Shown here: positions 51,133-58,891 of the stretch, in pieces
How positions within the stretch are numbered: position 1 is the first letter of the stretch
How the letters are laid out: each line of letters begins with the position of its first letter
Source: UBA1479 sp963976055
GTDB taxonomy: Bacteria > Pseudomonadota > Alphaproteobacteria > Rhodospirillales > Casp-alpha2
Length of the DNA: 64,000 nt
Direction of reading: 5' to 3'
NCBI GenBank assembly: GCA_963976055.1
Contig: CAXBJB010000010.1
Location: 1 to 64,000 of the forward strand
Program-made: the position numbers and the translations under genes
The notes under the pieces: model-generated
Told to the model about the DNA's origin: nothing
Seen by the model: only the letters and a program-made list of their open reading frames with translations
Databases searched by the model: none

Positions 51133-51960
51133 TCAGGTCCCGACCCGAAGCGGGCTGACCAGCCCGCGCAGGGTCGCGATCATGCTGAGCGGCACGATCT
51201 TGCCGGTCGCGGGGTTTTCCGCCGTCGGCTCGCCCGCGATGTTCATTTCGATGCGCACGATGTCCGATTCAACGGTGATCCAATGGGTGTTGCGGGTGAT
51301 CGTGGGATCGGCCCAGACCTCATAGCGCGTGTCGTCGACGCCCAGACCGGCAAGGCCCAAGGCGACCGCCACGTTGACGTTGGCGGGGAATTTGTCGGCG
51401 GCGTCGCGGACCGAGCCCCCGAACAGTTTTTTCGGTGCGTTCAACCCCATCAGGTTGATGCCCTGCTCCTGTACCCAGCGAGCCTTCTGGAAGCCTGCGG
51501 GGGGCTTGTGGGTGCGCATGACGACCGACCGCAGATTGCCTTCGGCGGCGGCGCGCACCGTGTCCAGGCCGACCAGAGCACCCGTCGGCACGACGATGGT
51601 GGCGCCGGTTTCGCGGGCCCGGTCGACCAGGTCCATGTGATGGAGAAGCTGGCTGACCGAAAGCGGCACCAGGATGCGGCCCTGTTCCACGGCCGGGCCG
51701 CAGACGTCGAGAAAGCGTTCCGGCGGCGCGCATTCGACGACCACGTCGGCGACACTGGCCAGATCGGCCAGGTCCATCACCTGGGGCGGCGTCTTCAGAT
51801 GGGCCAGACGGTCGGCCGCCCGCGCCTTGTCGCCGGCCGAAACGGCGACCAGTCGCAGGCCCGGTTCTTCGCCGGAATCAAGCCATTCCACCACCGGTAG
51901 GCCGACGGCGCCCAGGCCGCCCATGGCGACCCGCAGGGGGGTATTCTTGGTGTTTTGCAA
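51133..51960 (-). CDS. L-aspartate dehydrogenase-like protein
   Basis: NAD(P)-dependent dehydrogenase of the aspartate dehydrogenase (NadX-like) family. The TTG start at 51960 is supported by GCGGAGG about 8 bp upstream; the longer GTG frame begins within that site. The Rossmann segment is PLRVAMGGLGAVGLPVVEWL. VVVPTGALVGLDTVRAAAEG and FPANVNVAVALGLAGLG are characteristic. It may feed NAD synthesis or aspartate breakdown. Monocistronic and convergent with the kinase. Confidence 0.85.
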   Translation of the reverse strand: MQNTKNTPLRVAMGGLGAVGLPVVEWLDSGEEPGLRLVAVSAGDKARAADRLAHLKTPPQVMDLADLASVADVVVECAPPERFLDVCGPAVEQGRILVPLSVSQLLHHMDLVDRARETGATIVVPTGALVGLDTVRAAAEGNLRSVVMRTHKPPAGFQKARWVQEQGINLMGLNAPKKLFGGSVRDAADKFPANVNVAVALGLAGLGVDDTRYEVWADPTITRNTHWITVESDIVRIEMNIAGEPTAENPATGKIVPLSMIATLRGLVSPLRVGT

Positions 51961-52033
51961 TGATGTATCCTCCGCTCCCTTCCTTCTCACAGGGGCGGCC
52001 TAAAATCAATCATGGTCATACAGGGTGGCGGGA

Positions 52034-52450
52034 TCAGCCGGCGGCTTTGCTGCGCGGCGGCTCCCGTTGGGCCAGCAGGTCCTGCGACTGGGTTTCCAGG
52101 CGGTCCAGTTCGGCCAGGGTCTCGGCGATGTCCTCCTGCTGGCTGCGCAGTTGTTCGCGTCGCAGCTGAAGTTTGCCGATGAACAGTTTGAGCTGTGACA
52201 CCTCGCTGGGGTCGACGTCGTATAGGTCGATCATTTCCCGGATCTCGTCGAGCGAGAAGCCCAGCCGCTTGCCGCGCATGATCAGGCGCAGGCGCACATG
52301 GTCGCGGGGACCGTAGACGCGGCGCTGGCCTTCCCGCGCCGGGCTCAGCAGGCCCTTGTCTTCGTAGAACCGGATCGCGCGGGTGGTGATCCCGAATTCG
52401 CGGGCCAGTTCGGCAATGCCGAAGGTCGATTGTGTCTGGTCCAATGCCAT
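52034..52450 (-). CDS. liuR: MerR-family regulator, LiuR-like
   Basis: A 138-residue MerR regulator: HTH GIAELAREFGITTRAIRFYE, then RRVYGPRDHVRLRLIMRGKR, FSLDEIREMIDLYDVD and a coiled dimerisation tail. This layout matches LiuR, the regulator of branched-chain amino acid/isovaleryl-CoA catabolism in proteobacteria. A palindromic box of the LiuR type lies 18-36 bp upstream of its start, so autoregulation is likely. Candidate targets in the window, such as the hydratase, thiolase and pccA, carry no obvious copy of the box. Confidence 0.75.
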   Translation of the reverse strand: MALDQTQSTFGIAELAREFGITTRAIRFYEDKGLLSPAREGQRRVYGPRDHVRLRLIMRGKRLGFSLDEIREMIDLYDVDPSEVSQLKLFIGKLQLRREQLRSQQEDIAETLAELDRLETQSQDLLAQREPPRSKAAG

Positions 52451-52467
52451 GGCCGGAACTGTAACTA

Positions 52468-52486
52468 ACGTTTACGTAAACGTAAA
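52468..52486 (-). promoter_or_regulatory. LiuR-type palindromic operator
   Basis: ACGTTTACGTAAACGT (52468-52483) is a perfect 16-bp palindrome, and the overlapping TTTACGTAAACGTAAA (52471-52486) matches the LiuR box form. It lies within the 56-bp gap between the MerR-type gene and the mgtE stop. MerR proteins typically bind between -35 and -10, which fits. Confidence 0.75.
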
Positions 52487-52506
52487 GTTTACCATCTTCC
52501 CCGCCC

Positions 52507-53922
52507 TTAAAGCAGGAACGCCGCCGCCAATCCGAGAAACGCGAAGAAGCCGACCACGTCGGTCACCGTGGTCAGGAACACCGAAGACGCAATGGCCGGA
52601 TCGACCCCGAAACGATCCAGGATCAGCGGGATCGCGGCCCCGGCCAGCCCCGCGACCACCATGTTGATGATCATGGCCATGCCGATGATCAGGCCGATCT
52701 GGGGGGCGTCGAACCAGAACCAGGCGACGGCGCCGGTGATGACGGCGAACAGCACGCCGTTGATGGCCCCGACCAGCACTTCCTTGCCGATCACGCGGTA
52801 CGCATTTGTCGCGGTCAATTCGCGCATGGCCATGGCGCGCACGGCCACGGTCAGGGTCTGGGTGCCGGCATTGCCGCCCATGGAGGCAACGATGGGCATG
52901 AGAATGGCCAGCGCCACGATCTGTTCCAGCGTCGTCGCGAACAGGCCGATCACCATGGACGCCAGGATCGCCGTGAACAGATTGACCAGCAGCCAGCGGA
53001 ACCGCGCCTTGGTGGTGTCGATGGCGGCGTCGTACAGATCGTCCTCGCCGACACCGGCCAGCGCCAGCATGTCCTCCTCGTGTTCCTCGTGGATGACGTC
53101 GACGACGTCGTCGATGGTGATGGCGCCGACCAGGCGCTGGGCCTCATCGACCACGGGGGCGGACACCAGGTCGCGCTGGCGGAACAGGAAGGCGACGTCT
53201 TCCTGATCCATGGTCACGGGAATCAGCTTGAGCTCCGTCTGCATGATCGCCGAGACCTTGACCGGCCGCTTGGCGCGCAGCAGGTGGCTCAGGTGAATGG
53301 CGCCGACGGGCTTGTGCGTCGGATCGACCACGAAGATGTCGTAGAATGAGTCCGGCAGGATGTCGTCGTCGCCTTCGGCGGCCTGACGCATGAAATCGAT
53401 GGTCTGGCCCACGGTCCAATGGGTCGGCACCGTGACGATTTCCCGCTGCATCAGGCGGCCGGCGGATTCCTCGGGGTAGGACAGGCTTTGTTCGATCAGA
53501 CGCCGGTCCGGCGCCGACATGGCGTCCAGCACCTTCTGCTGCTCCGGGGCCTCCATCTGGTGGACGATTTCGACCGCGTCGTCGGAATCCAGTTCCTGCA
53601 CGTGGGCGGCGATCTGCTCCGGGGCCATGGCCTCGAAGATTTCCTCGCGCACCGACTCGTCCAGTTCGGCCAGCACGTCGGGCGCCATGTCGGGTCCGAT
53701 TTCGGTGATCAGCTGTTCGCGGCGGCCGGCGCTCAGGCGTTCGACGATGTCGGCGACATCCGCGTAATGCAGGCCGTCGACCAGTTCCTTGAGGCCCGCG
53801 GTATCGCCCGCGTCGAGCGCCGAAATGACCGCCGCATCGACCTCGTCATGCTCGGGCTCGGGGGTTTCCTCCGGCTTGGCCGCAGGCTCCATCTCAAGCG
53901 TGTCGTCCGGGCGCTCGCTCAT
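52507..53922 (-). CDS. mgtE: Magnesium transporter MgtE
   Basis: Mg2+ channel/transporter of 471 residues. The order is an N-terminal MgtE domain (about 30-135, LKELVDGLHYADVADIVERL), two CBS domains (about 140-265) with FYDIFVVDPTHKPVGAIHL, then about five TM helices. The helices include LMPIVASMGGNAGTQTLTV, the ion-pore signature. The CBS and N-domains normally close the channel at high internal Mg2+. Located upstream of the LiuR-like gene on the same strand. Confidence 0.96.
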   Translation of the reverse strand: MSERPDDTLEMEPAAKPEETPEPEHDEVDAAVISALDAGDTAGLKELVDGLHYADVADIVERLSAGRREQLITEIGPDMAPDVLAELDESVREEIFEAMAPEQIAAHVQELDSDDAVEIVHQMEAPEQQKVLDAMSAPDRRLIEQSLSYPEESAGRLMQREIVTVPTHWTVGQTIDFMRQAAEGDDDILPDSFYDIFVVDPTHKPVGAIHLSHLLRAKRPVKVSAIMQTELKLIPVTMDQEDVAFLFRQRDLVSAPVVDEAQRLVGAITIDDVVDVIHEEHEEDMLALAGVGEDDLYDAAIDTTKARFRWLLVNLFTAILASMVIGLFATTLEQIVALAILMPIVASMGGNAGTQTLTVAVRAMAMRELTATNAYRVIGKEVLVGAINGVLFAVITGAVAWFWFDAPQIGLIIGMAMIINMVVAGLAGAAIPLILDRFGVDPAIASSVFLTTVTDVVGFFAFLGLAAAFLL

Positions 53923-54043
53923 GGCGCGGGTCTCCGATCCAGGGGTCTAGGCTGCCGCAGATGGCGTGATTGCGGGCCCACCGCAGATCGGCCGCGCGAA
54001 GGGGACAATAGCCCGAATTCATGACAATTTCGCCCGGAAAAGC

Positions 54044-54073
54044 AAAAAACCCGGGCCTTGGCCCGGGTTTTTT
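54044..54073 (-). terminator. Rho-independent terminator after tRNA-Leu (bidirectional)
   Basis: A perfect stem CCCGGGC/GCCCGGG with loop CTTG is flanked by A6 on the left and T6 on the right. Reading leftward it sits about 20 bp after the tRNA 3' end, so it terminates the tRNA transcript. The symmetric sequence could also act rightward. Confidence 0.88.
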
Positions 54074-54090
54074 CGTGCGTATTCAAGGTT

Positions 54091-54177
54091 TGGTGCGGTC
54101 GAGAAGACTCGAACTTCCACGGGATCTCTCCCACAGCGACCTCAACGCTGCGCGTCTACCAATTCCGCCACGACCGC
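54091..54177 (-). tRNA. tRNA-Leu (anticodon GAG), CCA encoded
   Basis: Reverse-strand cloverleaf of 87 nt. The acceptor stem GCGGTCG/CGACCGC is closed with discriminator A and encoded CCA (54091-54093). The D-arm contains TGGCGGAATTGGTAGACG. The anticodon arm CAGCG-TTGAGGT-CGCTG gives anticodon GAG. A long variable arm (GGGAGAGATCCC) identifies class II tRNA-Leu. The T-arm is GAAGTTCGAGTCTTC. It decodes CTC/CTT. Confidence 0.95.
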
Positions 54178-54287
54178 ATTTTTCCTTGCCGCAAGCACGT
54201 CACCTGCGAAATACATGGCGGCAGATAGCAAATCGGCGCCCCCATATCAAGCGGAAGCGCGACCACGGCGGAGCAAATAGGAAATTG

Positions 54288-54941
54288 ATGACAGCCCCAG
54301 GCATCGAATGGCGGATATCGGACACGCCCGTGGCCTATGACGCGGCCGTGGCCGTGATGGAGGACCGCGTCGCCGCGATCCGCGCCGGCACCGCGCCGGA
54401 AATGGTCTGGCTGCTGGAGCACCCGCCGCTCTACACCGCCGGGACCAGCGCCGATCCGGCCGAGTTGACGGACCCGGACCGCTTCCCCGTCCACAAGACC
54501 GGGCGCGGCGGGCGCTACACCTACCACGGCCCCGGGCAGCGGGTCGGCTACGTCATGCTCGACCTGAAGACGCGCGGCGAGGACGTGCGCGCCTTCGTCT
54601 GCGACCTGGAAAACTGGATCATCCAGGCGCTGGCCCGCTTCAACGTGATCGGCGAGCGGCGCGACGGCCGGGTCGGCATCTGGGTGTCCCGCGGGGCGCC
54701 GGGATCGAAACTGTACCGCGAGGACAAGATCGCCGCCATCGGCGTGCGTCTGCGCAAATGGGTGACCTTCCACGGGGTGTCGTTGAACATCGAACCCGAT
54801 CTATCCCATTTCGACGGCATTATCCCATGCGGGATCGCGGAGCACGGGGTGACGTCCCTGGTCGATCTCGGCATCACCGCATCCACGCCCGAGGTCGACG
54901 TGGTCCTGCGCCAGACCTTCGACGAGGTGTTCAGGCTCTAG
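54288..54941 (+). CDS. lipB: Octanoyl-[acyl-carrier-protein]:protein transferase LipB
   Basis: Transfers octanoate from ACP to lipoyl domains in lipoate synthesis. 217 residues from ATG 54288 with AGGAAA upstream. Key parts are EHPPLYTAGTSA, GGRYTYHGPGQRVGYVMLDL (the R-G-G-x-x-T-x-H-G-P-G-Q block), the catalytic Lys region DKIAAIGVRLRKWVTFHG and the nucleophilic Cys in GIIPCGIAEHGVTS. It converges with the EAL gene, their ends overlapping by a few bases. Confidence 0.96.
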   Translation: MTAPGIEWRISDTPVAYDAAVAVMEDRVAAIRAGTAPEMVWLLEHPPLYTAGTSADPAELTDPDRFPVHKTGRGGRYTYHGPGQRVGYVMLDLKTRGEDVRAFVCDLENWIIQALARFNVIGERRDGRVGIWVSRGAPGSKLYREDKIAAIGVRLRKWVTFHGVSLNIEPDLSHFDGIIPCGIAEHGVTSLVDLGITASTPEVDVVLRQTFDEVFRL

Positions 54942-56677
54942 CGGTTGCGGACGCCGACCGTGGCGCCGCCGATCCAGTCCGAGAAAGCGGTGGCGGCCAT
55001 GGGCTTGGCCAGATGGTAACCCTGGACGGCGTCGTAGCCCAGGTCTTCAAGAAACCGCAACGCGTCGATGTTCTCGACACCTTCGGCGATGACCTGATAG
55101 CCGATCTTCTGGCACATCGCCACGGTGGCCGCGCAGATTTCGCGGCTCTCGGAATTGTTGGGCAGGTCGCGGACGAATGATTGATCCAACTTGACCCAAT
55201 CGATGGGCAGTTCCTTGAGATAGCTGAGCGACGAATATCCGGTCCCGAAATCGTCGATCGCGATGACGAACCCGGCGTCGCGCAGCCGTTGGAGCGATCG
55301 TCGCGCGCTTTGCAGGCCGTGCACAAGGGCCGTTTCCGTTATCTCAAGCTCGACGCAGCGGGGAGACACGCCATGGGCCGCGGGCAAGTCGATCAGGAAC
55401 TCGACGAACGCCTCGTCCTCCAGGTTTCGCATGGAGATATTGATGGCGATGTCGACCTCGTACCCCCGCCCCTGCCAGTCGATGAGCGTCTTCAGCGACC
55501 TGTCGAGTACGAAACGCGTCATGTCGTCGACCAGCAAGGTGCGTTCGACCAACGGCACGAAACGTCCGGGCGGAATAGACCCGCGCTTCGAGCTGTTCCA
55601 ACGGATCAGGGCCTCCGCACCGAACACCCTGTGCGACGCAAGAGACATCTTGGGCTGAAAATGAACTTCGCACAGGCCGTCCTCCAGGTCGGTGCGGAAC
55701 TCGCTGAGCATGACGAGATTGTCGCGGGACTCCGCATCGTGCAGATCGTTATAGCGGGTGACCCTTTGGCCATCGTCCCGCGAAACGTGCAATGCGGTCA
55801 GAGCCTTGCGGAACGGTTCGCCAGCCTGCAGCTCCGGCGCGTCCAACTGCGCGACGCCGAAACGCGGCAGGGCCGTCAGAGGAACGCCGGCGATCCACAC
55901 GATGCGCGGAATCTGATTGCACCAATTTTCCAGTTCTTCGGCGATGTCCCCGCCGCCGCCGGGAACCAGAAGCCCGAAGGTGGCACCGTGAATCCGCGCA
56001 ACGAGGACGTCCCTATCCTCCAACGCCATCAGCGCGTCGCCGATGCAGCACAGCATGGCGTTTCCCAGGTCGATCCCCATGGCCGACACCACGCCTTGGT
56101 GAATGTCGAAGTCAATGGCGACGGCGTGGGGCGGCCCGTCCCTCATCGACCCGGCCGACATCGTCCGCGCCGCCAGGCGCCCGGCGGCGCCGGGCAGGAG
56201 AAGGCCGGTCGTCGGGTCCGCGCGTTCCATGGCGATGGCCCGGCGGTGCAAGAAGTCCAGGATCGACGCGAGCCCCCCCGCGAACGCGCCGATCGCGAGA
56301 TACATTCCCAGGCGCACCAGCCAGTTCTTGGTGGTCTGCGCGATCCCTCCTTCCACATCCAGCGGCATGTAGGGCCCCAGCAGAAGCGCCGCCAGCAGCG
56401 CCGCCAAAAGGCCGCCAGGGACCTTGAACAGGATTCCGGCAAGAATCACGGGCAGCAGGATCAGGTAGGGATAGGAATATTGCGTGCCGCCGGTCGCATG
56501 GACCAGCCAGGCGATCAACATGATCACCATGGCGATACCCGGTCCTGCGGTCACCCAGACCACCCGGTTGCCAACGAGCGGCTTTAACGCCACCGTGCGG
56601 AAATTCGGACTTTCGACCCAGCGCGACACCGTTCTCGGTCTTCTGCGCTGCTGAGAGTCGCTCGCCTTCGCCTCCAT
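54938..56677 (-). CDS. Membrane EAL-domain c-di-GMP phosphodiesterase with degenerate GGDEF
   Basis: Likely c-di-GMP hydrolase of 579 residues; ATG 56677 has GGAGG about 8 bp upstream. The N-terminal membrane block (about 50-155) of roughly four TM helices resembles KdpD/DUF4118-type sensors. A central domain (about 165-325) is GGDEF-like but lacks GGDEF and should not make c-di-GMP. The EAL domain (about 340-575) keeps the catalytic signatures FGAEALIRW, INISMRNL, ELEITETAL, AIDDFGTGYSSL, KLDQSFV and VIAEGVE, so it should be active. No operon partner. Confidence 0.9.
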   Translation of the reverse strand: MEAKASDSQQRRRPRTVSRWVESPNFRTVALKPLVGNRVVWVTAGPGIAMVIMLIAWLVHATGGTQYSYPYLILLPVILAGILFKVPGGLLAALLAALLLGPYMPLDVEGGIAQTTKNWLVRLGMYLAIGAFAGGLASILDFLHRRAIAMERADPTTGLLLPGAAGRLAARTMSAGSMRDGPPHAVAIDFDIHQGVVSAMGIDLGNAMLCCIGDALMALEDRDVLVARIHGATFGLLVPGGGGDIAEELENWCNQIPRIVWIAGVPLTALPRFGVAQLDAPELQAGEPFRKALTALHVSRDDGQRVTRYNDLHDAESRDNLVMLSEFRTDLEDGLCEVHFQPKMSLASHRVFGAEALIRWNSSKRGSIPPGRFVPLVERTLLVDDMTRFVLDRSLKTLIDWQGRGYEVDIAINISMRNLEDEAFVEFLIDLPAAHGVSPRCVELEITETALVHGLQSARRSLQRLRDAGFVIAIDDFGTGYSSLSYLKELPIDWVKLDQSFVRDLPNNSESREICAATVAMCQKIGYQVIAEGVENIDALRFLEDLGYDAVQGYHLAKPMAATAFSDWIGGATVGVRNR

Positions 56678-57021
56678 CCGTATCGCCTCCACCTACGAGT
56701 CAAGCAGACGACCTGGGCATCTTGTGCGGCGGCTTTCCGGGTCGTGCACAACTGCGCGGACCGATGAAGCCACGAAAAGCCAACGCCAACGTTTCCTACC
56801 CTGGGGATAAGTCAGATTTTTATCATGCTTAGTGACGCGCACCCCTGACAAGGAAAATTCAGTAAGCGACCCTTGAGATATTATAAACTCCCGGAGAGTG
56901 TTAAAGATTTCTAATACAAAATGGCATATTCCGTAATATTTGTTGGCATTTACCTACAGTTATATTCTGTTTGCATACGCCCCCCCTTCCTCCGGCACCA
57001 CGAACATTCGGTTCACGCCCC
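56678..57021. other. AT-rich non-coding gap upstream of the EAL gene
   Basis: A 344-bp gap between the EAL gene start and the MBL gene stop, AT-rich from about 56815 to 56985. It holds short runs such as TTATAAT-like sequence near 56880, but I cannot assign a promoter with confidence. No coding potential or stable hairpin was evident. Confidence 0.35.
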
Positions 57022-57981
57022 CTATTCGAACTCCATCTGCACGAACACGCGCCCGGCGTTGCGGGTTGCCAGTTGTTTGAAGGTGTCGAGATGGGCATAG
57101 GCCGACTGGTCCACGTAATAGGCTCCCTTCAGGTCGCCGCCGTTATCGATGTGTTCGCGGATCTTGCCACGCAGATAGACCAGGTAATCGTGGGTATAGC
57201 GCCGGACCTGGGCCATGTTGGTGGGGTGGCCGTGGCCGGGGATGACATAGGTCGCCTTCAGGCCCTCGAACGGCCCTGCCCAGGTTTCGACCCAGCCCTT
57301 GGTGTCCGTGTCGTCGAAGATCGGCGGCATGCGTTCGTGAAAGGCCATGTCGCCGGCGATCACCAGGGATTGCTTGGGCAGCCAGACCTGGGTATCGCCG
57401 GGGCTATGGGCCGGGCCCAGGTGCAGAACCTCGATATTGAAGCTTCCCATCTCGATCACCCGCTTGTCGGTGAAGGTTTCCGTGGGCCCGACGATCCGCG
57501 TGCCTTCGGCCCGTTCCTTCAGCACGCGTTGGGCCGAAGCGAGAATCTGCGCGCCCCGGGCCGCGAATTCCTTGGCCGCGTCGCCGTGGGCCAGGATCGG
57601 TACCTTCTGTTCCGCCCAGTAGGAATTGCCCAGCATGGCATGGCCCTGGCCGTTCTCGTTGATGACCAGCTTCACCGGTTGCGGCGTGATGCGCTTGATC
57701 TCGTCGTGCAACGCCTTGGCCAGCAAATAGGCCCCGCCGCCGTTGATCACCACGACACCGTCGCCGGTGACGATGAAGCTGAGGTTGTTGTTGTGCCCCC
57801 AGTTTTCGTAAGTCGGCGGCGCCGTGGCGCCGATCGCCGACCACACATGGGGAATGACCTCGACCGGCTTGGCGTAAAGGGCGGAGGCCGGGTACTGGTC
57901 GGCGATGGCCTCGCTGGCCCGCACGCCGGCGGGGGCCGTCACGCCGAGAATGACCCATATCAATGCGAAGAAACGTTTCAT
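57022..57981 (-). CDS. Exported MBL-fold protein with degenerate metal site
   Basis: Secreted metallo-beta-lactamase-fold protein, 319 residues, with signal peptide MKRFFALIWVILGVTAPAGV. The fold is clear: GDGVVVINGGGAYLL, HLGPAHSPGDTQVWLP, SLVIAGDMAFHER and VIPGHGHPT. However, the HxHxDH motif is replaced by INENGQGHAMLGN. One residue is missing and two histidines are lost, while the later His, Asp and His positions remain. The enzyme may be mono-metal or inactive. Divergent from the GlcG/HbpS gene. Confidence 0.85.
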   Translation of the reverse strand: MKRFFALIWVILGVTAPAGVRASEAIADQYPASALYAKPVEVIPHVWSAIGATAPPTYENWGHNNNLSFIVTGDGVVVINGGGAYLLAKALHDEIKRITPQPVKLVINENGQGHAMLGNSYWAEQKVPILAHGDAAKEFAARGAQILASAQRVLKERAEGTRIVGPTETFTDKRVIEMGSFNIEVLHLGPAHSPGDTQVWLPKQSLVIAGDMAFHERMPPIFDDTDTKGWVETWAGPFEGLKATYVIPGHGHPTNMAQVRRYTHDYLVYLRGKIREHIDNGGDLKGAYYVDQSAYAHLDTFKQLATRNAGRVFVQMEFE

Positions 57982-58123
57982 GTGGGAATCCTGTTGTCGT
58001 TGCAGGGTGGTGACCCGGTTGGGGATTGCCCAACTATGCGATAACAGTTACAAAAAGTCGAATATGAGATTTCGCGCGGATGCACTCCTGCCCGCCCGCG
58101 CGCCAAACGGGAGGACCACCACC

Positions 58124-58633
58124 ATGAAACAGCTGCATGCCACCCTCGCCGCGGCCGCTTTTGCCGTCGCCGCCCTCGCCGCCCCACCCGCACAGGCCGA
58201 AGGCGAGATCATCAAGGTCCGTATCATGTCGTCCGACTTGGCCGCCAAGATCGCCCAAGGCGCCGTCCACGCCTGCCGCGACAAGGGATACCAGGCCTCG
58301 GCCGTGGTGCTCGACCGGGCTGGCAACATGATCGCCGCCCAGCGCGACACGCTGGCCAGCCGGTACACCCTGGAAATCGCCGAACGCAAGGCCGGCTTGG
58401 TTGTCATGTCCGGCTCCGATTCCGGCGAAATGCGAAAATCCCGGGGCGACATCCGCCCCGAACTGAATCAGATGCGGGGCATCATCGTGATGGACGGCGG
58501 CGTGCAGATCCGCGTCGCCGGCTCCCTCGTGGGGGCTGTCGGCGTGTCCGGCGCGCCGGGCGGCGACATCGACGCGGAATGCGCCCGCAGCGGCATCGAC
58601 AAGGTGCGGGATATTCTGGATTTCGCCGACTGA
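58124..58633 (+). CDS. Exported GlcG/HbpS-family protein
   Basis: Extracytoplasmic small protein of the GlcG/HbpS (DUF336) family, 169 residues. The start at 58124 has GGGAGG upstream, and the signal peptide is MKQLHATLAAAAFAVAALAA. ACRDKGYQASAVVLDRAGNM and GIIVMDGGVQIRVAGSLVGA, with GVSGAPGGDIDAECA at the end, are family marks. Some members bind heme or cobalamin; the ligand here is unknown. It is followed by a terminator. Confidence 0.88.
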   Translation: MKQLHATLAAAAFAVAALAAPPAQAEGEIIKVRIMSSDLAAKIAQGAVHACRDKGYQASAVVLDRAGNMIAAQRDTLASRYTLEIAERKAGLVVMSGSDSGEMRKSRGDIRPELNQMRGIIVMDGGVQIRVAGSLVGAVGVSGAPGGDIDAECARSGIDKVRDILDFAD

Positions 58634-58643
58634 ACATGCGCAT

Positions 58644-58689
58644 CGGTGGCGGGTCTCGGCCTGGATCCGCCACCGAATTTCGGTTTTTT
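58644..58689 (+). terminator. Rho-independent terminator after the GlcG/HbpS-like gene
   Basis: A 9-bp perfect stem CGGTGGCGG/CCGCCACCG with a 14-nt loop ends at 58675. A short CCGAA/TTCGG element and six Ts (58684-58689) follow. Located just after the stop at 58633. Confidence 0.75.
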
Positions 58690-58891
58690 AGTATACAATT
58701 TTATAATCAGATAAATTAGAAAAATACTCTAATATATTGTTTAAATTGATTGTTTTATTTTATTCGTTTGGTCTGATTTTAAAAGTATGACCAACGGCCA
58801 GATTTTCCCTCTTAAATAAACGGTGTATTGCCGTCGATTGCTGCGGACCGGGGGGCCCGCGCGGCACCGTGTTTGGAGGAGAGTCTGCACC
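58690..58891 (+). promoter_or_regulatory. AT-rich promoter region of the third MCP gene
   Basis: About 130 bp of very AT-rich sequence (58690-58820) then a short GC-rich leader. It must hold the MCP promoter; several TATA-like runs exist, none decisive. No sigma-54 motif seen. Confidence 0.4.

Noticed and set aside
54091..54177. tRNA-Leu as an integration (att) site
   Set aside because: No integrase, and no partial tRNA 3' copy was found in the neighbouring sequence.
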